A stretch of 64,000 nucleotides of DNA from Cyathus striatus (taxonomy: Eukaryota > Basidiomycota > Agaricomycetes > Agaricales > Nidulariaceae), in the NCBI GenBank assembly GCA_025738555.1, contig JAOVFP010000008.1, forward strand, positions 1,116,001 to 1,180,000, given 5' to 3'. Of the stretch, positions 1-12,240 are shown one piece after another. Each line of letters begins with the position of its first letter. The stretch's first letter is position 1. The translations under genes were made by a program, and so were the position numbers. The notes beneath the pieces were generated by a model. That model made no database searches. It saw nothing but the letters and a program-made list of their open reading frames with translations, and was not told the origin of the DNA.

Positions 1-1044
1 GGACCATTCCCTGAAGTCAACAGATGAAATTACCTATGGGTAATCATATGCCATATGACCAGCATGGTGCACTTCATACTGGTGCACACCAAAATGACAG
101 CATCCGAATTATCCTGGATATACAAACATGAAATTGTCCAGTTACATGGCCTCCCATGTTCAATAGTCAGTGACCACAACACCAAATTCATATCAATCTG
201 ATGGAGAAGCCTCCACAGGATCATGGGAACTAAACTCCTTATGTCCACACCATTCCATCCTCAAACCAACAGACAAACAGAAGGAATGAATCGCAGCGCA
301 GATCAAATCTTTTGCACAATGGTCTGCCCAGACCAGAAAGATTGGGCTGAAAAGATAGACATGGCCAAATTTGCCATCAACTCCAGCATATTGAGCACCA
401 CAGGGTATGCCCCATTCAACCTTAACTATGGATATTTACTGTCCATGATCTGAGAAATCAAGAGCAATGAAGTGGTACACTGCAGAATACGTTCATTTGT
501 GGAGCAAGTGCTCCTTAACATTGCGGAAGCACATGATGCAATTATAGCAAACTGCATGCTCCAAATGCACTATGCAAACAGCAAATGAGGTGATGAACCC
601 TCCATAACAATAGGAACAAAGGTCTTCTTATCAACAGAAGACCTCAACTTTGCAAAAGGACGGGCACACAAATTATGCCCAAAGTATATAGGGCCCTACC
701 ATGTTATGGAGGCATTCCCAGAAACCTCCACCTATACACTGGAGCTACTACCAGCACTGGTGAAACGTAGGATCTTCCCTACATTCCACGCTAAACTCCT
801 CAAGCAATTTCACACATCGGATGACACCTTGTTTCCCAATAGGACGTGACCTGAACCATATGACTTCGGCATGGATAAAGACCATGAGTGGTTTGTCAAT
901 GACATTGTCAACCATCAATGAACCAATGGCAACAACCCGGAATTCCAGGTCAAATGGAGCCTAGGAGACCTGACATGGGAACCCATGTGTGAATGCAAGG
1001 ACCTCGAAGCCCTTGACAGGTACCTGGAGCTCCAGGGAGTATAA
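1..1044 (+). pseudogene. Ty3/Gypsy chromovirus pol 3' part (integrase to chromodomain), decayed
   Basis: A single forward frame runs from the left edge to a TAA at 1042-1044 and reads as the C-terminal half of a Gypsy polyprotein. In order it shows the integrase core with the STPFHPQTNRQTEG motif (243-284), the KDWAEKIDMAKFAINSS stretch (337-387), a GPY/F-like module (IGPYHVMEA, about 688-714) and a terminal chromodomain (EWFVNDIVNHQ then FQVKWSLGDLTWEPM, about 880-988). The chromodomain marks it as a chromovirus, a class that usually integrates into chromatin-marked regions. Six in-frame stops break the frame, at 25, 199, 451, 586, 847 and 919, and every one is TGA. No indel is needed over 1 kb. 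The reverse transcriptase and gag, if present, lie beyond the left edge. Confidence 0.9.
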
Positions 1045-2221
1045 AAACTATGTGCCTTACCAAAATCAGAAACATGCAGTTGACTAGTTAAGGAAAAGGG
1101 CACACAGAGGAAACACATGACCATGTCGGAGTTTCAACGCCCTCGAAAACTCAAACATACCAACAACACACTCTACCCTCCAACATGCACACTCGACACC
1201 TTACAACACCATGCCACACTGAACACCATGTCCAACAACACAACACGCCCTCACAGGAACTCGTTCAGAGGGAGAACCAGCTCCCTAAACACCGCAAGTG
1301 GGACAACCCACACCCAAGACATGGAAGCAAGAGAGAACCCGCCAGCAAGTTCTAGTGAAGGGGGAAGGGAAGAAGAAAGCATGAACACAACAGAACACAC
1401 CCCGAGGATGGGACAGAACCCATATGGAAACACATGGGGACAATTCCCCAATCATGCACCCTTCAGCACGATGCCGTATGGAGGATACCCTCCAATGAAC
1501 ATACCAAATGGGACATCCATTCCAAACCCCAACAATGTTGCCCTTTGGACCATGGCCACCATACTGGGGACAACCTCAAAACATACAAACTCCCACAATG
1601 AGCTGAATAGAGGAGATGGAAGTGGACAATACCAATGACAAAAAACCACAAACTAGTGGAAACAAGAAGACAGAATGAGAAAAGCAGAAAATGAAGGACA
1701 AAGGAAAGAAGAGAGCCACAGAAAGGGAGATCATCACACAGGAATGAGAGGAGTTGGAAAAGGACAAAAGGGATATCCAGCTAATGCTGGACAGACTACA
1801 GAATGAGGGGGCTGCCCTTGAGAACAAGGAAGAAATATCACCAGATATCTTATTCTCAAGAATAGATGACCTTGAACAAGAAAAAGGCAACCTCCAAGCC
1901 CAGAACGAAGCTCTCCAAACAAGAAACCACTGACTGGAAGCAGAAATCCAGAGGATGAAGACGAAACAACCCCCAACACAGGAGGACACCCCTCCACAAG
2001 ACTTGCAACGAAGAGCAAGCAGACCAATGAAGAGAGCACGAGTGGAACAGAGAGCACAAGCTCCCTGTCTCAGCCCACAACAACGTGAGGAACCCCCTCA
2101 CTACACAATGACAAGGAACAGAAGGGAAGACACCTTCCAAACAGGGAGCTCATGCCCCACCATGTTAGATATTCTGGGTTGCACAGCTTCTTTGACAGCT
2201 GTCACTTGTCACCTGTCATAC

Positions 2222-2296
2222 TTGACAGTTCTGTGATTGACAGATCCTTGATTGACAGTTCTGTGATTGACAGATACTTGATTGACAGATATGTGA
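2222..2296 (+). repeat. Five 15-bp tandem repeats in the LTR U3
   Basis: Five consecutive 15-bp units all begin TTGACAG and end TGA (TTGACAGTTCTGTGA and variants), followed by two shorter TTGACAG copies up to about 2312. They lie about 70 bp upstream of the LTR TATA-like box, the usual place for LTR enhancer repeats. An enhancer role is inferred only from position. Confidence 0.85.
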
Positions 2297-2366
2297 TTGA
2301 CAGATTGACAGCTGTCTGTTACCTTAGTTACATGGACCTTGGTTGGACTTTGGTAGATACACCCAG

Positions 2367-2373
2367 TATATAA
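2367..2373 (+). promoter_or_regulatory. TATA-like box of the solo LTR
   Basis: TATATAA lies about 200 bp into the LTR, downstream of the 15-bp repeats and upstream of a pyrimidine-rich stretch. This matches an LTR promoter arrangement. Confidence 0.5.
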
Positions 2374-2418
2374 ACACTCTGTAACTTGATAGTTGTTAAC
2401 AAGTTTCCTCCCCATTTT

Positions 2419-2443
2419 GTGTCTGTGTCTGTGTCTGTGTCTG
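2419..2443 (+). repeat. (TGTGTC)4 microsatellite
   Basis: Four tandem TGTGTC hexamers inside the solo LTR, just after the TATA-like box region. Confidence 0.8.
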
Positions 2444-4465
2444 AGTTCTTGCTCCACTATCACCCTCCTTTCCCTTCATTATCCTCTATCCTCTCTCTAT
2501 CACACTCCTTATTCTTTGTTACTTCTGACACACCAGGGCACTACCTATGCAAAACATGAGGAGTAACACCTCCTCCTTTACATCAGAACCAAGCCATGAA
2601 CCACCCCAACTGGATGGACGTATGACCACTGCCACCCAACTCACCCTCCTGGGGACACTACATGCAGCATGCACCACTTGCCATGATCCAGCTATGGACC
2701 ATGATATCCCAAATGGCCCCATCATACTAGGTGACAATGACCTCGACTGACCAATGGATCCTGAATGGGAACCATGGATGACCGAGAGACAGTGGACCCG
2801 AGAACAACAGGACATCAGAATGGCCCAGGAGCAATTCGACCAACAAAGGATCAAGAGGCAGGAAGATCAGGACGGTATAGCTGGCCACACACCAGACATC
2901 TTTGGGGTAATAACCAACCACCGAGGAAGACCAGAATGCAATAACACATTGGCAGGGATGTACGGCCCAACCATATACCTATTGTGATGAACCAATACTG
3001 CATATGCTGGTACGCTTGCAGCAGAAGCTTCAAGGATAGAAGTACGGAGCAGCCAACCATACATACCCAATAGTCCCATATATGGAATTGCCCCACATAG
3101 ATTCCCCATGAATCCCCTACAAGCAAATCACCTCCAAGTGCTGGCCCAGAACCCAGCATATGAGGATGAGGATCACCTGCAAGCCTATGAACTCCTAAGA
3201 GTGCTCAGGCTGGCCACTGAGAACACCTGGCCGGAAGACAGGGACCACACAATGTGACACCTGCTAATGGTTGAACCATTCATGGGAGGAATACCTCCCC
3301 CTAACATTGCACAAAGCCTGGGATGTCTCATTATCGAGCAACTATCAACATCCCTATCCAGGAACATGCACAATGCATCTGAAGGAGCGGGGTTACCAAT
3401 GCCCAGCAATAATGACCTGATGAGGATTGATTTGGTCAGCCAATACATTGCTCACCATGGGCACTCGGAAAGCAATAATCCCATAACTGGAATAGCTATT
3501 GACTTCGGGTTCCAGGTATGCAGGAGAACAGTATTTGGATATTCCCTCGGATGGACTACTGCCCCATTGGGAACAATGGTGAGGGCAGTGTACCTCCAGG
3601 AACTAATGTTCCTCATTGCACAACACAACCTCTACCAGGAAGAGACCTCACAATGGAACGCCTCCCATCCTGAGGATCCCTTCACTCCTCAGGACAGGCC
3701 TCAGTTTATGTTCTGACGAATACATATCAAGGAAGCACATGCTCCCAATATCACATGGGCAGATGTAGTCGAATCCTTGATTAGGAATAGGGTACCACCT
3801 AACTGGATCGATCATGCCTACCCATACGGCTTGCACTACCTCGAGGGACACTATGCAGGGACCCTATTCCTCCACTCATTACTCAATGAAGTGGACAACA
3901 AATGACTGCGATGACTTGCACTCTTTGGGGAACCCCCCACTATTCAAGAATGGTTGGGTTGGTGGACACTGGGTCCCAATGATCTAGATAGGATCCACAC
4001 CCTACAACGAATTGTCATTACTCAAGGGGTTCAAGGGTGACATGGGGTATGGCTGATGATGGGGGATGCATCTATGTTCTCCCACATATCCAGGAGGGAC
4101 ATGTGGCACATTGATCCCTCCCTTTGACTAAATAATGTTACTCTCCCCCTTTGGGATCCTACTAGGCCTGACCCAGTGCAGCTTGTCATCGCATCACGCA
4201 AACCTCCCACAGGCGAAGAAATGTCCTCTCCCCAAGTATCCATCCCATGGCAAGAATGGCCCACAATCAGTGGGTTTAACGACCCCCCAGAGGCATCACA
4301 TGGGATCGAATCAGGAAGTGGGGCTAATGCCCCACCAATTGACATACCAATGGATACAGAGGAACAATTGGCCTCATCACTGGGAGACTCAGACAACTCA
4401 AACCCACAGGAAGGACACCCTTCCACCTAGCTACTGTACTGTGCCTCCTCCCCTTGCTGTGGTTT

Positions 4466-4495
4466 AGACCACCTATACGTGGTCTCAAGGGGGGG
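4466..4495 (+). other. Hairpin plus polypurine tract before the 3' LTR
   Basis: A 7-bp perfect stem (AGACCAC, 4466-4472, with GTGGTCT, 4479-4485) is followed at once by AAGGGGGGG (4487-4495). That is a typical polypurine tract priming plus-strand synthesis in LTR retroelements. It sits 36 bp after the stop of the long post-pol frame and directly before TGTGTAAGATG, so it marks the 3' boundary of the internal region. Confidence 0.75.
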
Positions 4496-4700
4496 TGTGT
4501 AAGATGCACTCTACTTACCTCCCTCGCATTACATAACCACCTTGTTTGTTCTTGCCTATGTTGGCAAACATTACTACTATTTACATATCACAAATGTATA
4601 TGTACAAGGGACTTACTCCTGATACACGTAGACTACCAATATACTTGGTCAGGTGTACTCGATGGGACCATAAGTCATAAAGGATAACAACCTTTACAGA
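4496..4700 (+). mobile_element. Putative 5' end of the element's 3' LTR (right end not found)
   Basis: Sequence after the polypurine tract begins TGTGTAAGATGC, so the LTR probably starts at 4496 or 4498. I could not find a matching CA end, target duplication or second LTR copy. The right boundary given is arbitrary and the LTR may be truncated. Confidence 0.4.
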
Positions 4701-5315
4701 GGTGCAGATATTAAACATTAGATGATTCTATACTGTTGAAAAAATGGGTTCGTACATGTCTAATAGCATTCTGAATATCATACTGGGAAACTGTCCCATG
4801 CATTTGAACTTGATTGCTATACTATATAATCGTGGATGGCAGCATAGAGGTCGAGTGAGTGCACACTCCTGAGAAGGATATAAGAGATCTTACTTGTATT
4901 GTCAATATATAATGAAGTAGAGTAAAATATAGTGTTGCAAAGGTAGATACAAGGGCTTGAAGGGTAGGAGAACAGAACAGATGGTTAGTTAATTGGAACT
5001 GAAGTTACACTCAGGTTATTCATGCCTATATATAATTTCCTGTTAACTCAACAAAGAATATCATATCATAATCAGTCAACAAATAGCCATTCCACTTTCT
5101 TTGTAGAAATAAAATCTAGGCACATTGTCAACTTTTTGAAAAAGTTGACAATGACTTCTTTGGTGTGACACTGATAAAAATCCCGGTGGAATGAATTCAG
5201 ATGGAAGCTAAAGAATGGAGACAGACAGAACATTAGAAGCGATAGCTGAATTCTGACGAAGTTCAAACCAGTGTTCTTTTCAGAGACATAAGCCGATATA
5301 AAGAAGTTCACCAGT
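4700..5315. other. Gene-free AT-rich stretch
   Basis: No coding region is supported. A 46-bp stretch (about 4734-4780, with TTGAAAAAATGGGTTCG) recurs with a few changes at about 51300-51346. A near-perfect 31-bp palindrome lies at 5123-5153 (arms CATTGTCAACTTTTT). Otherwise nothing recognised. Confidence 0.5.
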
Positions 5316-5967
5316 GGCTGTCTTTGCAATTGATCACTGTTGGTAAGCAGTGGGGGTGTGCAATGTTTCACCACCAGGAGCTTGACTGATCACAATTTGA
5401 GTTGGCACAATCAATGTATTCCTCTGAAATCAATTATAAGTATGTAGTTAGAAATCATTGAATATATAATTGGGATCTATCATGTGAAGTATGAAATTAT
5501 TGAATATAAGTATAGTTGGGATCTATTATCCAAAGTGTGAAATCATTCAATAAATGGAATCAATACTGTGTCCAAGTTGAAATCAATACCATAACTGAAT
5601 CAATAAAAATCAAATCAATGGGAAATGTAATGAATCCTTTCAAATAAATGGTCCCCAATGACGATACCCACATGTAAGTAGGGTTTTTAACCATATGTAC
5701 TTAACCGGTAGGCTATTCAGTCTTATATAGGTAATGTGCTTCACTTTATTTAACCTCTATTTGACTACTACTACTATGGACTTTGTGAAATGAAGCATGT
5801 TCCCTTATGTCTTCATGTACACATTGCCACAGTAGTTCAATACATGATTAAGCTAAATACGAGTTCTAACATTATTTAGTATGGAAAGCCTAACAACCAC
5901 GCTGAATTTCATCAGGTGAAACTGATTTCCGACATTCGGCATCACGGCTTTCTTGGTTAGAATGTAC
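5316..5967 (+). repeat. Left arm of a 3.25-kb inverted repeat
   Basis: This arm is inverted and highly similar to 7918-8566. Matching blocks include the segments around 5345-5460, 5560-5800 and 5880-5967, for example GGAAAGCCTAACAACCACGC at 5883 and its complement near 7990. Similarity fades inward of 5967 and outward of 5316. No terminal target duplication is evident. Confidence 0.85.
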
Positions 5968-7917
5968 TATTTCGTAATGCTCACATAAGAATGGAATTCC
6001 ATACCTACTATCTATAAATTAAAAATCAAATATACAAATATGTATTCAAGAGTTTAAAAATGTAGTACAGGCAATGAAACTTAAATTATTCAACAAACCA
6101 AGACATTGAAGATCATATTACGTAATCGGTAAAATCACGTTTGCGCGACACGTCCGAACGTGTTCAACTTGCATACTTATCTGCTCACTCTCTCCACCCC
6201 TGCTCTCTCTTTTTTCTCCAATATATACGTCTTCGTGGACCTTCCCAACAACCAAATTTGAGGAATGTCACAACACGTGAAAATCTCCCCGGAGCTGCCA
6301 ACAGGGATTAATCAAAGTTGAGTATGGCTACGCAGTTTAGAGTAAAGTTATATGAGAATGGCCTTGTCACGAAAACTAAGTTTGCCCCGCAAAGCATTAC
6401 TACGCATGTAAATGCCTTAATGCAAAGTCCAGAACGTAATATGAATAAACGAGGACGAAATTTTATGATATATCTCAATACCCGGCGGGTAGCATTATAA
6501 TAAATGCATTTCTGTTAATGTATTTAAATGCTCCGTGCTGATTCTTGCAATATTAAACATACCACTTAATACGTTTTAAGCAATGTAACAATTTCCAAAA
6601 AAGAAAAGCCATTAAATCAAGAGCTCTTTGCAATAGTACTACATACTGCAAGGGAATACTGATAAATTATGATTTATCCTGTTCCAACATATACACGACC
6701 AGTAATTATATACAATACTTACACTAAGTATTACGCACTGATATATATATACTTAATGTAGGAAACAGTTAGTAGCACAACGTAGTACAAAAAATATCAC
6801 TTACTACTTCATGCCACCTACCTTTATTTGAAATGTGACTTCAACACATTTCTGAAGCCACACCGTTGGCAAACTCGTCGTCCCCTTACACACAGCCACC
6901 TATGACAGTCCTGAACTTCCAATTCGTTGTAGCATCTCTGTAATATGTACACCAGTATATTACAAATGCATTGCGGTGAGGGTAAATACTTAATACATTG
7001 CAATAAAGTTAGGACTTTCATGACACTGCATCAGAACATGGGTGTAAGTACCTGTTATCCGTAAAACTAGAGAGAATGGATTCTAATGGAACATTTTAAG
7101 TAATATATGTATAATTGGCATTTGTATCAATGCCAAAAATTGGGCAGCCAGAATATTCCGTACATGCTCAATTATAAGCGTGAGTTGAGCGTGCATTTTC
7201 TGGGTCTGAGTGTGATGTATAATATTTTAAGTGTGAACAAATTATATATGAGTGTGAAGCTATTATCTTATTAATGAATATGATGATTCACGCTTACAAT
7301 AACAATCAGCCTGAGAGTCCGTGGGTGCGGATATGCAAACATACATCTGCAGACTGCGTCAATGGGTGTAAGTGTATTCACGCTCACGAACACTTACCGA
7401 GTTAATTAATTTCATGCATGTCATCCAAATTGACATCTGACATTGTATTCACTTCAAGCGCGTGAGTGTAAACACGAGAACCACCCGGAGCCCTAGAATC
7501 ATTGGATAAAATTATGAGAACTTGCTAATGGTGTGTGCAAGTCTATCTGAAGAATATGGATCAAATCTGCGGCTATCGATTTATCTATATTATATTGATG
7601 CACACTCTCAATTTAAGTAAAAATCTCAAGATGTTTAGATAAATGTCCTTATTAGCTTTTACGCTCAAGTCTAAAGGCTCATACTTACCACGGTCAAATT
7701 CTGTTTCACGCTCTCGGTCTGAGTTATCACGCCCAAGCAACCTCCAAGATCTGGTATATAGATCTAATATTTACGTTCACATTTTAACTATTCCTATAAA
7801 ATATAATGTTCATGCTCACTATCCACATAAGGAAAGCAGTGGGGTATTGTGATCCTAACACTCACGCTCAGCGCCTCACATGCATTACAAAACAAGTCTA
7901 TGGGTTTACACAGACTA
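5968..7917. other. Spacer of the large inverted repeat, no recognisable gene
   Basis: About 1.95 kb of AT-rich sequence. A promoter-like patch at 6180-6260 (pyrimidine-rich, then ATG at 6265) leads into a frame that stops after 18 residues, and no homology was recognised. From about 7170 to 7880 the sequence repeats motifs like GAGCGTGA / TCACGCTC roughly ten times on both strands. Confidence 0.5.
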
Positions 7918-8566
7918 TTATGTAAACGCTAACCGAGGAGCCGGAGAAGCCGACAATCGGAACTCAATTCCATTTGATGGGATCGAGCGTGGTTGTTAGG
8001 CTTTCCATAATTTAGTGTTTAAATACAATAATTTTATAAATTATCTAGCAGGAAACATGTAGATGAAGGGGAAGGAACATGGAAGTCTTTATTTCACAAA
8101 GTCCATAGTAGTGGTAGTCAAATAGAGGTTAAATAAAGTGAAGCATGTTACCTATATAAGACTGAATAGCCTACCAGTTAAGTACATATGGTTAAAAACC
8201 CTACTTACACATGGGTATCGTCATTGGGGACCATTTATTTGAAAGGATTCATTACATTTCCCATTGATTTGATTTTTATTGATTCAGTTATGGTATTGAT
8301 TTCAACTTGGACACAGTATTGATTCCATTTATTGAATGATTTCGCACTTTGGATAATAGATCCCAACTATACTTATATTCAATGATTTCATACTTCACAT
8401 GATAGATCCCAATTATATATTCAATGATTTCTAACTACATACTTATAATTGATTTCAGAGGAATACATTGATTGCGCCAACTCAAATTGCGATCAATCAA
8501 GCTCCCGGTGGTGAAACATTGTGCACCCCTGCTGCTTACTGACAGCGATCAATCACGATGATAGCC
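7918..8566 (-). repeat. Right arm of the 3.25-kb inverted repeat
   Basis: Reverse complement counterpart of 5316-5967. The two arms are collinear over about 650 bp with scattered substitutions and small indels. Either an old TIR-type element whose transposase is lost or an inverted duplication would give this. Confidence 0.85.
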
Positions 8567-11500
8567 ATGACTCAGAGGTTACACAATAGAGTGCCACTGG
8601 CTCCAAAGCCATACAAGTGATACTGATGCAAGTATTATATACTTCCTGTTGGTTAATAATATAACTTACACCAAACCACTAATGCATGTGCCATTGTAGC
8701 TTTGTGTAGGTTCGATCTCTCCCTTCCACTTGTCCTGGATGTTCAAGCAATCTAACCACTTTCTTCCATTAGAATTATAGGAAGATTGGATAGGTACAAA
8801 GTGTGTATGCATGAACTCCATTCTCCACTCCATTGTTAAAGTTCAATGTTGTGGTGCATCTCAGCCAGTGCTTGGTGAGGAATCCAACGAAGGTAAAGGA
8901 GAGGTGATGGCGACTCAGATAGCGTTGTCTGTTCTCCAGGAGGTGGTGGTGTATACTGAAGGCAAATACATTGAACTATTATCTTCAATAAAGGATATGG
9001 GTAGATGTTGGGGTAGACGTACGATAATGCCCCTTGTTTCTCTTTCTCAGTACCTTCAACATTCAACACCTCCTAACCTCAAACCTTGAACCTAGCACTG
9101 GAACACCAACGACTGTCAGATCTATTAAAGACAATGTCATTGAATGAGATGATTTGTGTATGAGTTGAGAGGGTGTGGGCAGGGGGCGATGGCATAGGTA
9201 TAAGCTATCCTGTTGAGGACAACAGGCTATATGTGAGGTTCTGCAGGATGATTTCCCTTCACAATGCAGTGAAAATAAAGTGATACAGTGCATGTGTGAA
9301 CTGATGAGTAGTCATGCATCATGGTGGATATCATTCTCGTATGAATCATATAGTTGAAACTGTAACTGACACTCATCACTAGTTTACTTGTGGGATGCAA
9401 TGAGGGTACAACATACAGTGTGAATTGAAGGTTTCGTGTTGATGCACATCCATAAATGATGAACAAAGAGCAATGGATTTTGTTGACTGTCAGTGTTGTG
9501 GTTGTCATCAAACACGTTGAGCAAGAGGTTTTACTTAGGGCATAGACAAAAAGGAAAAGATAACTTTGGTTCTGAATGTGAACTGATATCTCAAGTCATA
9601 TCAAGCTGTTTGCTTGTGGAAAGACTGATGACTTGGCCAGCTTCGAGGCTTTATTTGCTAATGGCACCTCATAATTTAACTTCAGAAAATCTGGCAAGAC
9701 ACAGCACAAAAAAATAACCTGCCTGATCGTTACAAGGTAAATATGAGCACAATTTCAAACAGTACTGTTCGATGTACTTATTAGAATGAAAAAATAATAT
9801 GTTAATTAGAAAATGTGATCCAAATCTTGATAACTTGAAAAAACAAGTAAGAGTATCTACATATCACCAACACTACAAGTAGGACACTTTGACCTATAAA
9901 TGAAATATTAACTGGTATGTATATGTTGCAAAAAGGAGATATTTCAAGTGAGTAGGGCACAATAAATATGTGCAGTAGTGTCTGAATGTCTGTGTAATGG
10001 TGTAAGATCATACCAATTTCTTCCTTAATAAATTAGTTGATATATGGCAAGGAAGCTTGAAGCGTAGCTTCCACTACTGATGTACTTAGCAATGCGAGTA
10101 TAGAAAGTATTTACAGCTGATTTCAAAATCATAGGCCATTTTCAAAACACACATACATGTTCCATGTGCTGAGAAACTTCCGAATGTGGTACCTAGTGTA
10201 AACTCCACTGAGCTCCATTAATGCTATATGGCCCCTTCCTCACTGTGCCCTCCTCCCCACACCACAAACACCTGAAATGCCATGCTGACTGCAACTTCAG
10301 CACTAAGTATGTTGTATTTGCTCTGTGCGGGCTTAGCTGGGGCTCCAAGACCAGGGTCCAGACTACAATAGCTAGTGTTGCCCATGGAGTGCTTAACCAA
10401 ATACATAAAATGATATCATTTTAGCATGTGAAGCTATATGTTGGCATTTTTAGAAATGGCCTAGGATTTTGAAATCTGCTGTAAATTGTACATAGAATAG
10501 TGCTAGTTAATTCAAGTATATTTATATTCTCAGTTTCGTGCTGCAAAGATTTAATAAGTTCAAGGATGCGTGAATATCAATTCTTTTCAAAGAATACTAA
10601 AAATAGAATGGCTTGTATATTTTTAGAACATGCTTAGGACTTCAACGGTTTATCAAGCACGAGTTCAATCAAACACTACAGTCATTTGCATAATAGACTG
10701 CAGTGCTGATTTGTCAAAAACATGTTTGTATCTGTATTTAATTTGATGACACATGTGCAAAGTGTGACGATGTCACGCTTTTGAGATAAGCGATTGATAA
10801 TCGTCGATGGTTGCGGAGCGCGTTGTCGGACTCGCGTCAGATGAATATCGTAACTGCTTTCTTCAATATCACCTCACCTTTCAACGGAACCACGAGAATG
10901 TATAGTTCAGTTGTGCTATGATCTGAATAAGTCTATCGCAGAGATTGGTACCCTTGAACATACGTCAAGGGCAGCGGGACTTGCGTTGGCGTAATCTGGT
11001 CGAGGTGGAATGTCTGGCAAAGTATCACAAAGTGGTGAGTCAACGGGTGCCATGGTTGAGTACAATGAATAGAAATACGCACTTCTCTCTTTGAATTTCC
11101 ACTCTTATGCGCCAACCCAGCTGAACCTCCCCCAAAAATGACTCCGTTGTGGCCTGGAAACAAGGGTTCGTCATTCTACGTTCTGGATTTTGAGGATTTT
11201 CAAAGTTTCAAGGTACACGTTGGGTACGCGATACACTTGCTGAATATTTATCAGTAGGCTCGACACAACTGAGGCCTTAAGACCACTTACAAGACAATTC
11301 CATGAAGTCTAGAGTGACGTGAGAGGCTACTAGGTATGAGGAGGAATGTCATTGAACTTGAACAGGTGTCAGGTAGCGCGTGAGCCAGTCCGAAGGGCGC
11401 TCGAGAGTCGATAAGAATTTGTCTGGTGACATTGCGGCTAACGTGTCGGCTAAGTGTCACATATTCAATTAGCCGAGCCATCAAAAAATAAACGCAAATA

Positions 11501-12240
11501 CGTTTGCGCAATCACCAACTGCAGTTTATTATGCAAACGGCTGTAAATCAATTCTGTACGTCTAATTCTGGGTCTAATTCCGTTCTGTTCTGTTCTGATT
11601 CACCGCCCATTGACTCTTACTGGCAAGATATCTGAGATATGAACGAGATTTTTAATGTAAATATAACCTACTTATTTATTTCACTTACATGCTAATACGG
11701 CTATTGGAATAAGTATTTATTCCATGGAAAGTGAATCTGTAGAAAATAGATATAGCACTTACACTGTACTGGAATGTTGTATGAGCAATATTTAGCCCAA
11801 ATTTAGCCTTTAAATTTGCAATACTATCGCAAATAAGAACACAGCTCTACACAAGCTCTACATTAATACTACATTTATTGATTTTTACAGAGAAGGCCGC
11901 CTTAAACATTAGAAGCTAGGGATCATACCCCTCTGGAGACCGACAGCAGATAGTGAAGATTAGCATAAGTAGAAGGGCGAGGCAAGGGATTCCATTCAAA
12001 TTCTTCTGTTTCAGGATGGTTCTCACTTTGCACAAAGTGATCGGACACACACAGCTCACAAATCGTTCCGTTTCTCTGGCTCCTAGCCATACACTAAGAC
12101 GGCTCCAACCACATCACTTAAACCACCAATCTTCACTCGTTTCGAGTTCTCGTTCTCTCGTACATTACTTAAAATATTACCTTACTATATGGTAGATGCT
12201 ACTTACGTTGTCACGGCATATGGCTTACCATAAATAACAT
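8567..12240. other. 3.7-kb stretch without a supported gene
   Basis: Short open frames here carry no motif I recognise. The minus-strand frame near 11163-10933 contains IFGGGSAGLAHKSG and could be an exon remnant, but no neighbouring exon was found. Confidence 0.4.

Larger units (their letters stand above)
2163..2530 (+). mobile_element. Solo LTR with 5-bp target-site duplication CACCA
   Basis: The 368-bp segment starts TGTTAG and ends CTGACA, giving TG...CA termini. It is flanked directly by CACCA on both sides (2158-2162 and 2531-2535). Removing it with one copy of CACCA restores an uninterrupted reading frame of the host element, which confirms the boundaries independently. It holds a block of 15-bp repeats, a TATA-like box and a TGTGTC microsatellite, as expected of U3/R. 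Its first bases differ from the LTR that starts near 4498, so it belongs to another family. Confidence 0.9.
1117..4430 (+). pseudogene. Long post-pol ORF of the Gypsy element, decayed and split by a solo LTR
   Basis: After the pol stop a second long frame runs almost to the polypurine tract. It starts at ATG 1117 or 1123 in frame 1, moves to frame 2 near 1500 (one indel), and stays there to 2157. When the solo LTR plus one 5-bp duplicate (373 bp) is skipped it continues in phase from 2536 to a TAG at 4428-4430. Excised, it would encode nearly 980 residues: a Pro/Asn/Thr-rich N-terminus, a charged coiled-coil region (about 1650-1960, motif DDLEQEKGNLQAQNEALQ) and a long globular-looking part (about 3160-4120). 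In-frame breaks are TGA at 1604, 1676, 1745, 1931, 2748, 2985, 2988, 3255, 3714, 3903, 3912, 4038 and 4125. I do not recognise a domain. It is not obviously gag (no CCHC knuckle seen) and shows no env-like membrane segment. Confidence 0.7.

Noticed and set aside
1..4430. TGA recoded as Trp in the Gypsy element
   Set aside because: TGG is also used for Trp in the same frames, and the accompanying Arg-to-His and Arg-to-Gln changes fit CpG decay better.
6265..6500. Small gene starting at ATG 6265 or 6318
   Set aside because: The first frame stops after 18 residues, the second has no motif, and no splice joins them convincingly.
7150..7890. CRISPR array
   Set aside because: Repeats are short, irregularly spaced and on both strands, and the genome is eukaryotic.
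8811..9089. 92-residue plus-strand frame
   Set aside because: No motif, no conserved-looking sequence, and an overlapping minus-strand frame of equal length.
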